Source: Salticus scenicus (Eukaryota; Arthropoda; Arachnida; Araneae; Salticidae). From it: a stretch of DNA of 64,000 nucleotides. The position numbers were made by a program, and so were the translations under genes. The stretch is from NCBI GenBank assembly GCA_963930645.1, contig OZ005651.1, positions 129,651,475 through 129,715,474 on the forward strand, read 5' to 3'. Of the stretch, positions 32,030-41,844 are shown piece after piece. Numbering within the stretch: the first letter of the stretch is position 1; every line of letters starts with the position of its first letter. The notes under the pieces were generated by a model. That model was not told where the DNA came from. It made no database searches and saw only the letters and a program-made list of their open reading frames with translations.

Positions 32030-35000
32030 CAGACTCAGATAAAATGAAAAACTTTCTGCGAACACAAAATCTAAAACAAAAATTTTCTGCAAAAAAAAAA
32101 AAAAAAAAAAAAAAAAAATGCTTTTTCGACAGTTGATAACCGAGATAACTGTGATGTCTACTGTATAACCAAAATGGGAAAAAAAAAAAAAAAATGGGGG
32201 GGGGGGAGAAAAAAAAATTAAATATCCATAAAGGGAAGAGAAGAATGTCTTTTCATTATTTTGTCAGCACATTTAGAAATTGTCCAGTCCTTTAGATTGT
32301 TTGATCTTCGTACAAAATGCCAGTCTTTCTGCTCTATAAAATAGGAATTCATTGCTTCAGAAATAATGATGTCACAATTTGTTGGAAGAGGACCATTTAC
32401 AGCTATCATCATTTCATGATTTGCTGCTTCCTCAGTGATAGGCCGTCTTTTATTGTTGTGATACTCATAACTCGATGTTAATGATTCACAAACTGATTCT
32501 ACAGAAGATACAGTTGATGCAACACATATTGCATGCATTATCAACTCTATGTCTTGAAATAAACTTTGTTTGCTGCAAAGAAAAGTTTTTATGAGATCTT
32601 TACTGGTCAATTCTTGGTATTCTTTTGTAGTTTTAGATTCTACAATTTCATGGATTTTATTTACAAATTTTTTGTATTGGGCCTCCAACTGTGAGTCAGG
32701 TATGTCTTTAAACTCATACACCAGTGTTTTAGATGACATCAAAAATTTTTCTAACTCAGATGCTGTTGTTAATGCAACACCCTTAACTTTCACTTTTGTT
32801 GCAAGGAATTTCAAATCTGTCAGAATCTTCACATGTTCAAAGAGTTTTACATCCTCTTCTGTAAACAGTTTTTGCAGCTCTTCTGCTATGTGCAGTGCAA
32901 GTTCTGACAATTCTTTTTCAACTGTTTGTTTACATGCCATATGATCAATTTTAATTCTTTTTGAAGAGCAACGCGTGTTGTTTAAGTTTTCTGGCTCTGT
33001 ATCACTAAGAGGAACACCTTGATATGTGTTGTCTGCCTCTAAATCTCTACTATCTGAGTGATAAGTAGGCCAAAAACAATTATTTTGAGGGCTCTGACTG
33101 CAGGGACATTTTTTGATATCAACTGCTGAGGACATACTTTGCAAATAGTCTACTTTATAATTAAATTCTGCATATCGCTCATGAGGAAGGACATCAACTA
33201 TTTGCAAATCACAAATAATCTTGCTAAACTGATCATACAAATCGCACAATCCAGACAATTGAAGGCAGAATTTTACATTAAAAATTTTGTTCATTTTTAC
33301 ATTTGCACTTTTTGCTTTATCCCTCTGTACTGAACTTCCACCAATAGATTCAATTTGACGCTCCTCAAATATTGTAATAATTGTCTTGAATTCTTCTCTG
33401 AAATTCTTATACACTTTCTTGCAATGATTAGCGAATCTAGTTTCACTAAAGAAACAAGGATTTTTAAAGGTGGTTTCTCCATTTGATTTTTCTATATTAT
33501 AACTTGCATCTCTAAAATTCTCATATTCTTTCCCATAATTGAATTCTCCAAAAATGGATGCAATTATTTCTGTTATTGCCACAATCCATGAAAATTTAGC
33601 ATTCTTCCGTAAGTGATCATCAACAAGTCCAGCTTTATGCATCGGGTCCCAATCATAATAATATGTTTTGTCTTCTTCAGAAAAGTGTTTGTTAAGGTAT
33701 TCTGGCACAGATAAATTAAAATACTGTCCGTCAAAGCTTCCACCATTGAACTGAGTCTTGGTAACACCATATTCATCTAGGCATGTAATAATACTTTCGG
33801 CTACACTTTCACCATTGTGAGCTTTAATAACTGGGTGTCCTAAATATAAAGCTTGAATAAGCTGATTTGAATCAGGAACAATAGTGATGCCCATGATGAA
33901 CTGCCGAGTACGGTGCTTCCAAGTTGCTTTGTCTGCAATAATTTTTAATGGTGGCTGAAATCCTGTTTGCTTTAATCTGTTATTTATAAAAGCTTTAAGC
34001 CGATTCTTTACAGCATTAGATACAAAAGGCAAAAAGTTTTTCGCAAACGCTACTGAGTGATTAATCTCCCCCATATCGCAGCCATTTTGAATATTTAAAG
34101 CAATCTCCTCTTCAAAATCTGCGTAAGGTCGACCTTTATAATACAGTCTGTATGCAATGCGACCAATACGCATTCCAACATCAGTTTCCCTAGCAACATG
34201 TTTACTTTTTTCTTTATTCTGTTCTTCTATTAAGTTCACAGATTTTTTATGCAAACTACTCAGCAAATGATCCTTAAGGTGCCTCTTAAGATTTCTAAAT
34301 TTTGGTGGCAAGGTGGTACCAATTGGAAAATTTATGCCATTTTCCATATCATAATTAAAAACTGATGGATGGCAGTTTAATCCTTTCTTTTCTGGAAGAA
34401 AAGTTCCGTTATCATCACCATCAGAAACACACAAACGGCAAATAATGGCACCATTATTTTCATCATATGTAAATTCATCAAAAAAAGAAATTATATCAGA
34501 AATAGATCTGCAAGACTGAAAAATGTATGACAGATCTCTCTCATATTCATAATTTTCTTTTTTTGTATCTATTGCTGCTGCAGTTGCTTTCACATTTTCT
34601 TTTTTTAAAGTGCACTGCATGTGTTCTATTTTTTCTTCCAGACTTTTTACATACTGCAGAATCATATCAATTTTGTCAGTTTCCCCTTCTTTACGGGGTA
34701 TTTTTATTTCTTCTTCCGAGTTTCCTGCGAATGATGCCGGTTTTGACATAACAGGGGCAGTGTTTTCTGCAAAAGATGCTGAATTTTCAGTGGATACATG
34801 TGGGATATTTTCATTTTTATCCTTTTCAACTTTATCTAAAGGAGGTTGCGCGTAAAAGAATAATGTTTTCTGGCCAGCAGATCTTTTGTCCAATGCATTT
34901 TCATTGGGATGTTTTCTTAGCAAATGATTCTGATAATTTTTTTCACGGAGTTCTTCGCTGCAGAATCGGCATTTCACCTTCCGCGTTAAACTAGGATAGC

Positions 35001-35699
35001 TCATTTTACGATCATAAATGACGAAACGTTAAAATAAATAATTAATAAAACGTTTTAAAAAAAAAGCTACATTTAAAATAAAAAAATCTCTCAAACGATG
35101 AACAAATGTAACTCACAGCATAACTTCCTAACTAAACTAAAACAGCATAGCATCTTCTTCTCTCCCTGATCCCATGCCGATCAAAGAAAATGATGATCTC
35201 CGCTAATAATTCCCCCTCTCCCTACTCTGAGTTTTTCCATTCAAAAGCGCTTCTTCTTCCTCCCCCTCCTGTCCTAAAGAGGCTGGCGTCAGCCGCAAAA
35301 GCCCATACTTCGGTCGGACTTTGGAATGAGAGGGGAGAAAACAGAACCGCTGCTCTCTTATCAGTTACGTTTGCTTCCTGCTTAGTGCAGGCGATCGGCG
35401 CGGCGTTCGCTAATGATATATTGCACAAACAGAAACCAAAAGTGAAACCCTTTTGGTTAAATTCTTTCATATTCGTTTATTCACAGATTAAGGAGTAGTT
35501 TCAATCGCAAGACCAGAACTGTAGTAGCAGTACGATTTTTCCGCGATCGCTGTTTGCAGAAAACTTTTCGTAAACTCGGCAAATTTTTCACGATTGCCGA
35601 ACGCGGAAAATTCGATTGCCGAACGCGGAAAATTTTCCGCAAGTTCAGAAAATTTTCCGCGAACACCGTTCGCGCGTTCGTGTATATTATGCGGGTCTG
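32030..35699 (-). mobile_element. hAT DNA transposon, apparently autonomous
   Basis: 8-bp duplication CTGATCAG at 32022-32029 and 35700-35707, and short inverted ends CAGACTC... / CAGACCCG..., fitting the hAT rule (8-bp duplication, CAG...CTG ends). It encodes one long transposase (32218-35004). The region upstream of the ORF (35005-35699) contains repeated GGAAAATTTTCCGC-like words at about 35600-35665, plausible subterminal transposase-binding repeats. A-runs and a G-run lie between the ORF stop and the left end. Confidence 0.88.
32218..35004 (-). CDS. hAT transposase (ZNF862-like, with two zinc fingers)
   Basis: An intact 928-residue frame starting at Met 35004. N-terminal C2H2-type finger at residues 12-32 (CRFCSEEL...HLLRKH). 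A second C/H cluster at about 190-250 (CRLCVSDGDD ... LKRHLKDHLLSSLH) is BED-like. The central RNase H-like fold is suggested by IIADKATWKHRTRQF and FNGGSFDGQYFNL, then DWDPMHKAGLVDD, arranged as in hAT relatives of ZNF862-type host proteins. A C-terminal helical region includes AADNTYQG... and MHAICVASTVSSVESVCESL, then an end-domain with NSYFIEQKDWHF. It would cut and join the CAG...CTG ends. No stops or frameshifts, so a domestication or recent activity test is worthwhile. Exact catalytic residues were not assigned. Confidence 0.82.
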   Translation of the reverse strand: MSYPSLTRKVKCRFCSEELREKNYQNHLLRKHPNENALDKRSAGQKTLFFYAQPPLDKVEKDKNENIPHVSTENSASFAENTAPVMSKPASFAGNSEEEIKIPRKEGETDKIDMILQYVKSLEEKIEHMQCTLKKENVKATAAAIDTKKENYEYERDLSYIFQSCRSISDIISFFDEFTYDENNGAIICRLCVSDGDDNGTFLPEKKGLNCHPSVFNYDMENGINFPIGTTLPPKFRNLKRHLKDHLLSSLHKKSVNLIEEQNKEKSKHVARETDVGMRIGRIAYRLYYKGRPYADFEEEIALNIQNGCDMGEINHSVAFAKNFLPFVSNAVKNRLKAFINNRLKQTGFQPPLKIIADKATWKHRTRQFIMGITIVPDSNQLIQALYLGHPVIKAHNGESVAESIITCLDEYGVTKTQFNGGSFDGQYFNLSVPEYLNKHFSEEDKTYYYDWDPMHKAGLVDDHLRKNAKFSWIVAITEIIASIFGEFNYGKEYENFRDASYNIEKSNGETTFKNPCFFSETRFANHCKKVYKNFREEFKTIITIFEERQIESIGGSSVQRDKAKSANVKMNKIFNVKFCLQLSGLCDLYDQFSKIICDLQIVDVLPHERYAEFNYKVDYLQSMSSAVDIKKCPCSQSPQNNCFWPTYHSDSRDLEADNTYQGVPLSDTEPENLNNTRCSSKRIKIDHMACKQTVEKELSELALHIAEELQKLFTEEDVKLFEHVKILTDLKFLATKVKVKGVALTTASELEKFLMSSKTLVYEFKDIPDSQLEAQYKKFVNKIHEIVESKTTKEYQELTSKDLIKTFLCSKQSLFQDIELIMHAICVASTVSSVESVCESLTSSYEYHNNKRRPITEEAANHEMMIAVNGPLPTNCDIIISEAMNSYFIEQKDWHFVRRSNNLKDWTISKCADKIMKRHSSLPFMDI

Positions 35700-36422
35700 C
35701 TGATCAGAGAACGTTACGTTTATAGTTTCAACTATTTTATCCTCATCCTCCAACCAAATTTTATACCCCTTAGTTTTTATTGAATAACCTATCAGTACTC
35801 CCTTTTTAGTCTTAGGTTCAAGCTTGTGGTTTCTATGTTGTTTTGGGATCCCTACATACAAAACTAACCCAAAAGGCTTAAGGTGTCTTACGGATGGTTT
35901 AAACCCAGAATATAACTCAAAAGGAGTCTTAGTTTGTTCCCTATGAATTAAACGGTTCCAAGTGTACGCGAAATACAACATTGCATCGGGCCAAAAAGAA
36001 AAAGGTGGACCACTGTCTGTGATAATAGCTCTAACACAATTTAAAGAAGTTTGATTAAACTGCTCACTTAACCCATTTTGTTCAGGTGTGAATGTGTTAG
36101 TTAACTTGTGAACAACTCCAATTTTACTACAAAATGCTTTGAAGTTGTCATTTACAAATTCGGAACCATTATCTGTACGAACAGCTTTTAATTTTTTATT
36201 CAAACTGCATTCTGCCCATGCAATGTGTCTCTCGAATGCACCAAAAACCTGAGACTTATCCTTTAAAGGATAAACAGCAACCCGTTTAGAAAATCCATCA
36301 ATTATGAACAAAAAAATTCTTTCCCCATTTTTCCCAGTTACTTTAATTAGGCCCCAAACGTCCATAAATACTTTCTCTAACGGTGATTTAACACCATGAA
36401 CATCGGATGATTTAAAAGACAC
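35700..36422 (-). pseudogene. Copia-B integrase
   Basis: Open coding from Met 36422 with the DDE core: VFMDVWGLIKV (first Asp), VRTDNGSEFVND (second Asp) and TPEQNGLSEQFNQT (Glu), then WPDAMLYFAYTWNRLIH and FGLVLYVGIPKQHR / GVLIGYS typical of Copia integrase. It is interrupted after NVTFSDQ by the hAT; residues further on in the same frame come from the hAT end. The frame differs from the protease frame upstream, indicating a frameshift near 36430-36490. Confidence 0.85.
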
Positions 36423-36489
36423 ACAGTTTGTTTACTAATCCTACAAGGTTCACAAAAAAATTTCTTAAACTTAAGTTTAGGAAGGCCCC

Positions 36490-37830
36490 TCACCCCGTTC
36501 TTCTTGCTAGTATTGAAATAGTATCAGGACTTACATGCCCAAAACGAGCATGCCAATACCCAATTTCATTAACTTTAGCAAGAGAAGCTGAAGGATTTTC
36601 TGAGTGCCCCTCATTCACATTACTCCCCTTTTTAACTTTAGAAACATTAGGATATAAGTAGTAAACACCGTCTTTAATTTTAGCAGTAAAAATATGTCTT
36701 TTATCTTTACCGAATACCGACACTTGACCCCTACCGACAGTGTATGTGGCACCGTTTATATCTAATTTGGGACCTGATATTAAATTTTTTCGTAACTTTG
36801 GGGAATATAAAACATCCTTTAAATACAATACATTTTTACCAAAATTTAGCTTAACAGTTCCTTTAGCAGTAATAGGAAAACTAATACCATCGATCATGAC
36901 AAAAAGCTGCTCTCCCTCAACAGAAATATAATGCTCAAAAAGATTTAAATTTCTTAGAAAATGATGTGAAGCAGCAGTATCAAAAATCCAACTGTCATCA
37001 TCACCTAAATTACTATAATTAGCTTGAGCTATGTAGTAGGAGGGGGGAGATTTGCATTTGTCACGACCGTTGGAGTTAAACTTTAAATTTCTAGATTTAA
37101 ATTTAGCATTACTATTCAAAAAACAGTTTTTCTTTAAATGACCAATACGGCCACACTTAAAACAAGTCAAAGGTTTTTTACCTTTATGTTGAACATTCTG
37201 AATCTGTATACTATTATTGCCATTTCTCATAATATCACCTTCTCGAAGCTGTAGGCGTGAATCTTCCGCTGTTAATTCGGACACAATAGTCTGGAACTTG
37301 AACTGGTCATTCTTCCAGCGTAACAAATACTGCACTGCTGATTCAAATTTGGAAGGTAAGTGTTGTAATAGTTGAAAACAGCAATACACATACTCCATAG
37401 CATGGCCAATTTCACATAGCTGGTCCAGTATTCTTGATAACCGGGTTACAAAAGAATTTACGGTTTCATTCTCAGACATTCTACAATTAATGAACTCTGT
37501 AAACAGTCCCATATGATGAGCTCTTGAGTCTGATATAAAGGTCTTCTTCAATGTCTCCCAGGCATCAATAGCACAATTACAATTTTCAATAATGCTTCTG
37601 ACTTCAGGCGATGTATTTAAGTAGATTGTAGATAATGCGACTCGACTATGTGATTTAAAATCTTCCACTTGTTTTGAAGTTATTCCAGCGTCAGCATCTT
37701 CAACAGGCAGTTTTTCTTTCTTACATATTATATTCCAGCAGTTTCTTTCAATTAAAATAAATTTAATGCCCTTGACCCACGTAATATAATTATTCATCCG
37801 TAATTTTTCAATAGCGGGATTTAAGCTCAC
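36490..37830 (-). CDS. Copia-B Gag and protease
   Basis: An intact 446-residue frame starting at Met 37830. Gag region with NYITWVKGIKFILIERNCWN and the UBN2 phrase IDAWETLKKTFISDSRA; zinc knuckle CFKCGRIGHLKKNC (CX2CX4HX4C, about residue 220); protease motif WIFDTAASHHFLRN (about 282); and pre-integrase HHCC start WHARFGHVSPDTI near the C-terminus. It encodes the particle protein and processing enzyme. Only the junction to integrase (about 36430-36490) is broken. Confidence 0.88.
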   Translation of the reverse strand: MSLNPAIEKLRMNNYITWVKGIKFILIERNCWNIICKKEKLPVEDADAGITSKQVEDFKSHSRVALSTIYLNTSPEVRSIIENCNCAIDAWETLKKTFISDSRAHHMGLFTEFINCRMSENETVNSFVTRLSRILDQLCEIGHAMEYVYCCFQLLQHLPSKFESAVQYLLRWKNDQFKFQTIVSELTAEDSRLQLREGDIMRNGNNSIQIQNVQHKGKKPLTCFKCGRIGHLKKNCFLNSNAKFKSRNLKFNSNGRDKCKSPPSYYIAQANYSNLGDDDSWIFDTAASHHFLRNLNLFEHYISVEGEQLFVMIDGISFPITAKGTVKLNFGKNVLYLKDVLYSPKLRKNLISGPKLDINGATYTVGRGQVSVFGKDKRHIFTAKIKDGVYYLYPNVSKVKKGSNVNEGHSENPSASLAKVNEIGYWHARFGHVSPDTISILARRTG

Positions 37831-37923
37831 TGCCGTTTCAATTTCTTATCTGCAAACAACTAGAATGCCACAAAAACTATTATCAAAATTTTAAATGCTA
37901 TGAGCTGACGACGAGCCAAAAAG

Positions 37924-37935
37924 CCCATAACCACT
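37924..37935 (-). promoter_or_regulatory. Copia-B primer-binding site (half-tRNA type)
   Basis: Minus-strand GGTTATGGGC lies just inside the 5' LTR. It matches the anticodon-arm complement of initiator tRNA-Met, which Copia elements use as an internally cleaved primer instead of the tRNA 3' end. Confidence 0.7.
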
Positions 37936-39001
37936 TGATGTGAAAAAATTGTTGCATATATTAATTAGCAGTGAAATATGCGATAGTTGCTCAGCTCTAA
38001 TAAATTATAAAATGATAAATGTGTGTGGCATTCATTGAAGACAAAAGTTTAAACAAAACTGTTTATTAAACTTGAAATAACATAATGAGTAACATTAAAT
38101 GAATATAAACGAAAGTAAAAGAGAAAACTTGCTGACAAAAGGTTAAATACTTTTAAAATACCGCCATAAAGATTAATATAACTGCCATAAAGATTAATAT
38201 AGTGGAAACAATGTTTACTTTGTGACATAATTAGATACTCGAAACGTGTCGTCGAAAATTTCAAGTCACAAAACGTAATTTACAAACATTATAAAATAAA
38301 ATATTTTATAACTTAATTAAAATTACAGCTCATGACTTTGAGCTGAACTTAAATATAACTGAAAAAAAAAAAAAAACGGCTAGCAAACGCTAGTCGATGC
38401 AACTATCAACTGCATTAAAAACAAAAGAGCGATTACATATTCCTTACCTCCTTTTATACAAGTGAACGGATTCAAGTGACAGCCACTCCGGTCTGAACGA
38501 CGGAGTCGATGCTGTACACTCAGCAATGCCTACCATACATGACAAGTAACCATAGCAACATGATGCTACTAGCCTGCCGCCATCTATGGGCAAAGCTAGA
38601 AGACTCTGCAGTTGAAAATTATAACGTCTATGTGTTCGGTAGCGATAAAACAATAAACAATCCGTGAAAGAACTAAAACATATTTTCTTTAAAGTTAATT
38701 TTATCAAAACATGCATAAAGGGTAAGTACATTAAAGTTATTTCAAACGAATTAAATAAAATTATACTAATAAGAAATATGATTTTTAACTAAAATAGTTA
38801 TCATTAAGCTTTTTGTTTTTAATTTTAATATATCTTTAACTCAATGGCAGTATCAAATAGGCAACAGCACTAAACGCTATATTTCATTTAATTAATAATT
38901 TAAACTTTAAAGATTATAAAACAAATCATTTAAATTATATCTAAATAGTAAATGAATTTAAATTTGAGAATCAACACGGAAAGGGTACAAATTTTACAAC
39001 A
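37936..39001 (-). repeat. Copia-B 5' LTR
   Basis: 1066 bp, TG...CA ends. Differs from the 3' LTR by scattered substitutions and a tandem duplication of CCATAAAGATTAATATA at about 38160-38205. It contains the same minus-strand open frame (38444-38731). Confidence 0.93.
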
Positions 39002-39006
39002 CTATT

Positions 39007-40037
39007 TAATCATATATATTTCAATAAAATAAATTTTACAGGTAATTATAAAGAAGAAAAATCTTCTTATCTGTATTCATCAATCAAGCATCCATTCACA
39101 GTATTCTTTGTTTAGACAGCTAAATCACTGAATTATTATTCTGTAAAGAAAACTGTATTAATTTCCAAATAAGTAAGTCTATTACTCAATGATGACATGA
39201 TGAGTACTTTGTAGACATTTAATGAATGAATTAAAGAAAAGAAGAAAAACATAAATTTGAATTACGGAGCTAATAAATGCTCCGAATATTAAGAAATCTA
39301 CATAACGACTACAGATGAAAAAATACATCTACACTGAAGCAGTTGCAAAAGGTTGCATAGGCATGCTCAGATGCCTCATTCATTTGTTTTCAGAGTTCGA
39401 ATTGAAAGTAAAATGTTTTTGATAGTTTGTGAAATATATATTGTTATATTGTACAACATTCCCTATATTAGAATTTGGGCAGTTAGTGACGTGTAAAGGT
39501 TTAAAGCTAGAATCTTGAAAATATCAACATTTACAGACCACAAACCACTTGCTTTGAATCCAGTTTACAGGATATGCTGCAACATTCATCCTGTTGTACC
39601 ATGTTAAAACAGCAAGTTGTAACATGGTACAATTTGCTCTAAAATTTTGTTTCAACTTGCCCCATTATATCATTTTGGACATTTTTGTTCATTTATAAAA
39701 AATGTAATGATTTATTCAAAAAATGAAACTTACATTTTATAACTTAATACACAGACAAAATAAATAGCTATTAACATTTCTTAAAAATATAAATACTTTT
39801 AATACTTACACATACTTTTAATCAAAATTTACAAAATATATTTTTTCCACTTATTAGCTAACACAACACATGTACACAATGTCTCATTAACTGTTTCTGC
39901 GGAGCACTGATTGTGTTTACATAATAAGGTGTGTCATAAGAATCATGTTTATCAAAATATCTAATCAAAAATATCACAAACTATCCGTAAAGTGTGTGTT
40001 ACTTCTTACCCCTGTTACAACTAGCCCCTAGCTCCCC
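39007..40037. other. Right remnant of the pogo-like element
   Basis: Non-coding AT-rich sequence ending in the inverted terminal repeat at about 40004-40037. It holds a 13-bp-arm hairpin (39594-39632, TTGTACCATGTTA and its complement) and several GTTGTAACA words like those near the left end, probably subterminal repeats. Confidence 0.6.
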
Positions 40038-41074
40038 TACATATGTACGTTATCATGGTTATGGTAATTTTATTGTAATAAAAGTAAAATCTTATATGAA
40101 AATTTCAGTACAGCTATTGCTTTAAAATAAATGAAAGGGGCCCTAATACGAATTTCCGGGGGGAGCCACAGAACATGTTCCTGCGGCCTTGCTTGAGTTG
40201 AATCAGTTGGTCCATTGGATATATTTTATGAAGTTATACTAAAAGATTATTAATTATTATATTAAATTATTTTTATTGGAATGTTATATTAAAACATACT
40301 AAAAGATATTTGCACTAAAACAATACCTAAATTATTGAAAACTATGTGTATGACATATGTTGTTCCTTAGGACATGTCCCAAGGTACAATCATCAGACGG
40401 TTTAAATAAAATCAAAATGCAATATCATTACTTTCTCATAACCAAAACATTTTAAAATCTTCTGTTCAATATTCATTTAAAATTGAGTACAATAGTTTTA
40501 CAAATACTAGTTCAGAAATCGAAATTAGAATGAGAAAAATATTTACTTTTAAGTGATGAAATTTTCTTTCACTCACTAAATCTGGTGTTTAGCATTTCTG
40601 ATGCTGTCTCTTACTATGCTGTTATCTATTTGTTAGAGTGACACTTAGAAATTAAAAAAATTTTGATGTTGCCAATAGGCTTTTAGAAATTGCCAGTGTC
40701 CCAAGTTGCAACATTCTCTCCTAATCCATTTTTGTAGTAGCTTTAATTAAGTGACTGATATTTTTCTTTTTATACCCTGATGAGCATAATTTTTTAATTT
40801 GAAGGAGTTGATTTAAAATTATATTTCTGTATATAGACAGATGGAGACAAGAATTAAAATAAGTCAATAAATTAACTTTAAAACCTAAAGTCCTGTCTTT
40901 TATCATAAATATCAGTAGTATAAATTTTATTATCCATCAAAACGAAGTTTTAAATATATAAAAAAAAAACTGATAGATTGTTTGTTAAGAATATTTTGAG
41001 CCAAAATAAGATGTGATGGATAGTCTAAGGTTAATGAAGTAAGAGAACAGTTATTAAGATTTAAAAAATAATAA
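40038..41074. other. No gene seen
   Basis: AT-rich; a short GGACATGTCC palindrome near 40372. No coding or known repeat recognised. Confidence 0.5.
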
Positions 41075-41115
41075 TAATACAAATAAATGAAGACCTTACA
41101 TACTTCTTGAATAGA

Positions 41116-41158
41116 GCCTTATCACTTTCGGGAAGGGGCCCCTCCCATCATCAGAGGC
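41116..41158 (-). ncRNA. Hammerhead-ribozyme-like motif (PLE pair 2, left arm)
   Basis: Minus strand: stem I GCCT/AGGC (41155-41158 with 41116-41119), canonical core CTGATGA (41148-41154), G/C-rich stem II, GAAA (41126-41129), short stem III region AGTGAT, A at the cleavage site. It overlaps the last GIY-YIG codons. Confidence 0.65.
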
Positions 41159-41500
41159 TGCACGGTGGCGGCTTGCTTTGCTGTGTTGATATTATTGACT
41201 TGATCTTTAGTAGTTCTGATGGTTCTACACCAGTTACGGTTAATTTCCTGTGCTGGGTCGTTGCCATTACAGGTAAGTGGGTTAAACAAAATTTCGATAG
41301 TTTCGCGATTCGCGGCGTATATTGCGTTGTTAAAATCTGCCAGTTTGCGAGTTTCGTTAAAATTTATTGTTATGGATTCGGTGGCGTTTATTTTGGTAAG
41401 TGCGGTGGTAGTTTTTCCAAATTTAATGTCTACAGAATGCTCTTTAATACGGTTTTTTATTTTTCGTTTGGTCATGACCAAACGAAACTGGCAGATTTTA
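41122..41500 (-). pseudogene. PLE GIY-YIG endonuclease, left arm
   Basis: Minus-strand coding includes MTKRKIKNRIKEHSVDIKFG (start of the GIY-YIG catalytic helix), LADFNNAIYAANRETIEILF with the conserved E, and the tail NRNWCRTIRTTKDQVNNIN, stopping at 41122. The GIY-YIG motif proper is lost at the palindrome centre. Truncated and inactive. Confidence 0.72.
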
Positions 41501-41709
41501 ACAACGCAATATACGCCACGAATCGCGAAACTATCGAAATTTTGTTTAACCCACTTACCTGTAATGGCAACGACCCAGCACAGGAAATTAACCGTAACTG
41601 GTGTAGAACCATCAGAACTACTAAAGATCAAGTCAATAATATCAACACAGCAAAGCAAGCCACCACCGTGCAGCCTCTGATGATGGGAGGGGCCCCTTCC
41701 CGAAAGTGA
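41480..41709 (+). pseudogene. PLE GIY-YIG endonuclease, right arm
   Basis: Plus-strand mirror, starting abruptly after VMTKRN at LADFNNAIYATNRETIEILF and running to the same stop (41709). It lacks about 40 residues present in the left arm, so the inversion junction lies inside the endonuclease. Confidence 0.7.
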
Positions 41710-41715
41710 TAAGGC
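41673..41715 (+). ncRNA. Hammerhead-ribozyme-like motif (PLE pair 2, right arm)
   Basis: Stem I GCCT (41673-41676) with AGGC (41712-41715); core CTGATGA (41677-41683); stem II GGGA...TCCC with an inner GGGG/CCCC; GAAA (41702-41705); A41711 at the cleavage position. One unpaired T between core and stem II. Confidence 0.68.
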
Positions 41716-41844
41716 TCTATTCAAGAAGTATGTAAGGTCTTCATTTATTTGTATTATAATTTTGCTTCTTGCTTGTTGAAATCTTTAATAATAATAATGT
41801 TATCAATGTACTGGTACCCTGTGGCAGAATTTTTTCTGGCTTTC

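Larger units (their letters stand above)
28220..39001 (-). mobile_element. Copia-B LTR retrotransposon with nested hAT
   Basis: LTRs at 28220-29281 and 37936-39001, target duplication CTATT (28215-28219, 39002-39006). Minus-strand order is Gag, knuckle, protease, integrase, RT, RNase H, the Copia order. A hAT element (32030-35699) lies in the integrase C-terminal region and a palindromic element lies at 31522-31656. LTRs differ by scattered substitutions and a 20-bp duplication in the right copy, so it is older than the Gypsy. Confidence 0.95.
18785..40037 (-). mobile_element. pogo-like DNA transposon, split by nested insertions
   Basis: Ends are inverted repeats: AGGGAGCTAAGGGCTAG at 18785 and, inverted, GGGGAGCTAGGGGCTAG ending at 40037, each next to TA (18783-18784, 40038-40039). 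The similarity continues inward through GTTRTAACA. Own sequence survives at 18785-19737, 20773-20858 and about 39007-40037. The remainder is insertions: a TA-flanked MITE, Copia-A with a Gypsy in it, and Copia-B with a hAT in it. The surviving coding tail (minus strand) matches pogo/Tigger-type transposases of arthropods. Confidence 0.7.
41075..41756. repeat. Second inverted pair of Penelope-like 3' ends
   Basis: Arms 41075-~41350 and ~41475-41756 are near-perfect reverse complements. The left arm (minus strand) includes a longer GIY-YIG part than the right, with about 120 bp of unpaired endonuclease coding in the centre. Both arms end in a stop followed by a hammerhead-like motif. Different PLE family from the pair at 2.6-3.6 kb. 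Confidence 0.82.

Noticed and set aside
35190..35498. Open frames on both strands upstream of the hAT transposase
   Set aside because: GC-balanced 5' region of the hAT element; no homology and mutually antisense, so taken as non-coding.
41107..41709. Two matching ~200-codon frames on opposite strands
   Set aside because: Identical translations on both strands are the consequence of the near-perfect palindrome; only the distal endonuclease part of each arm is real coding.
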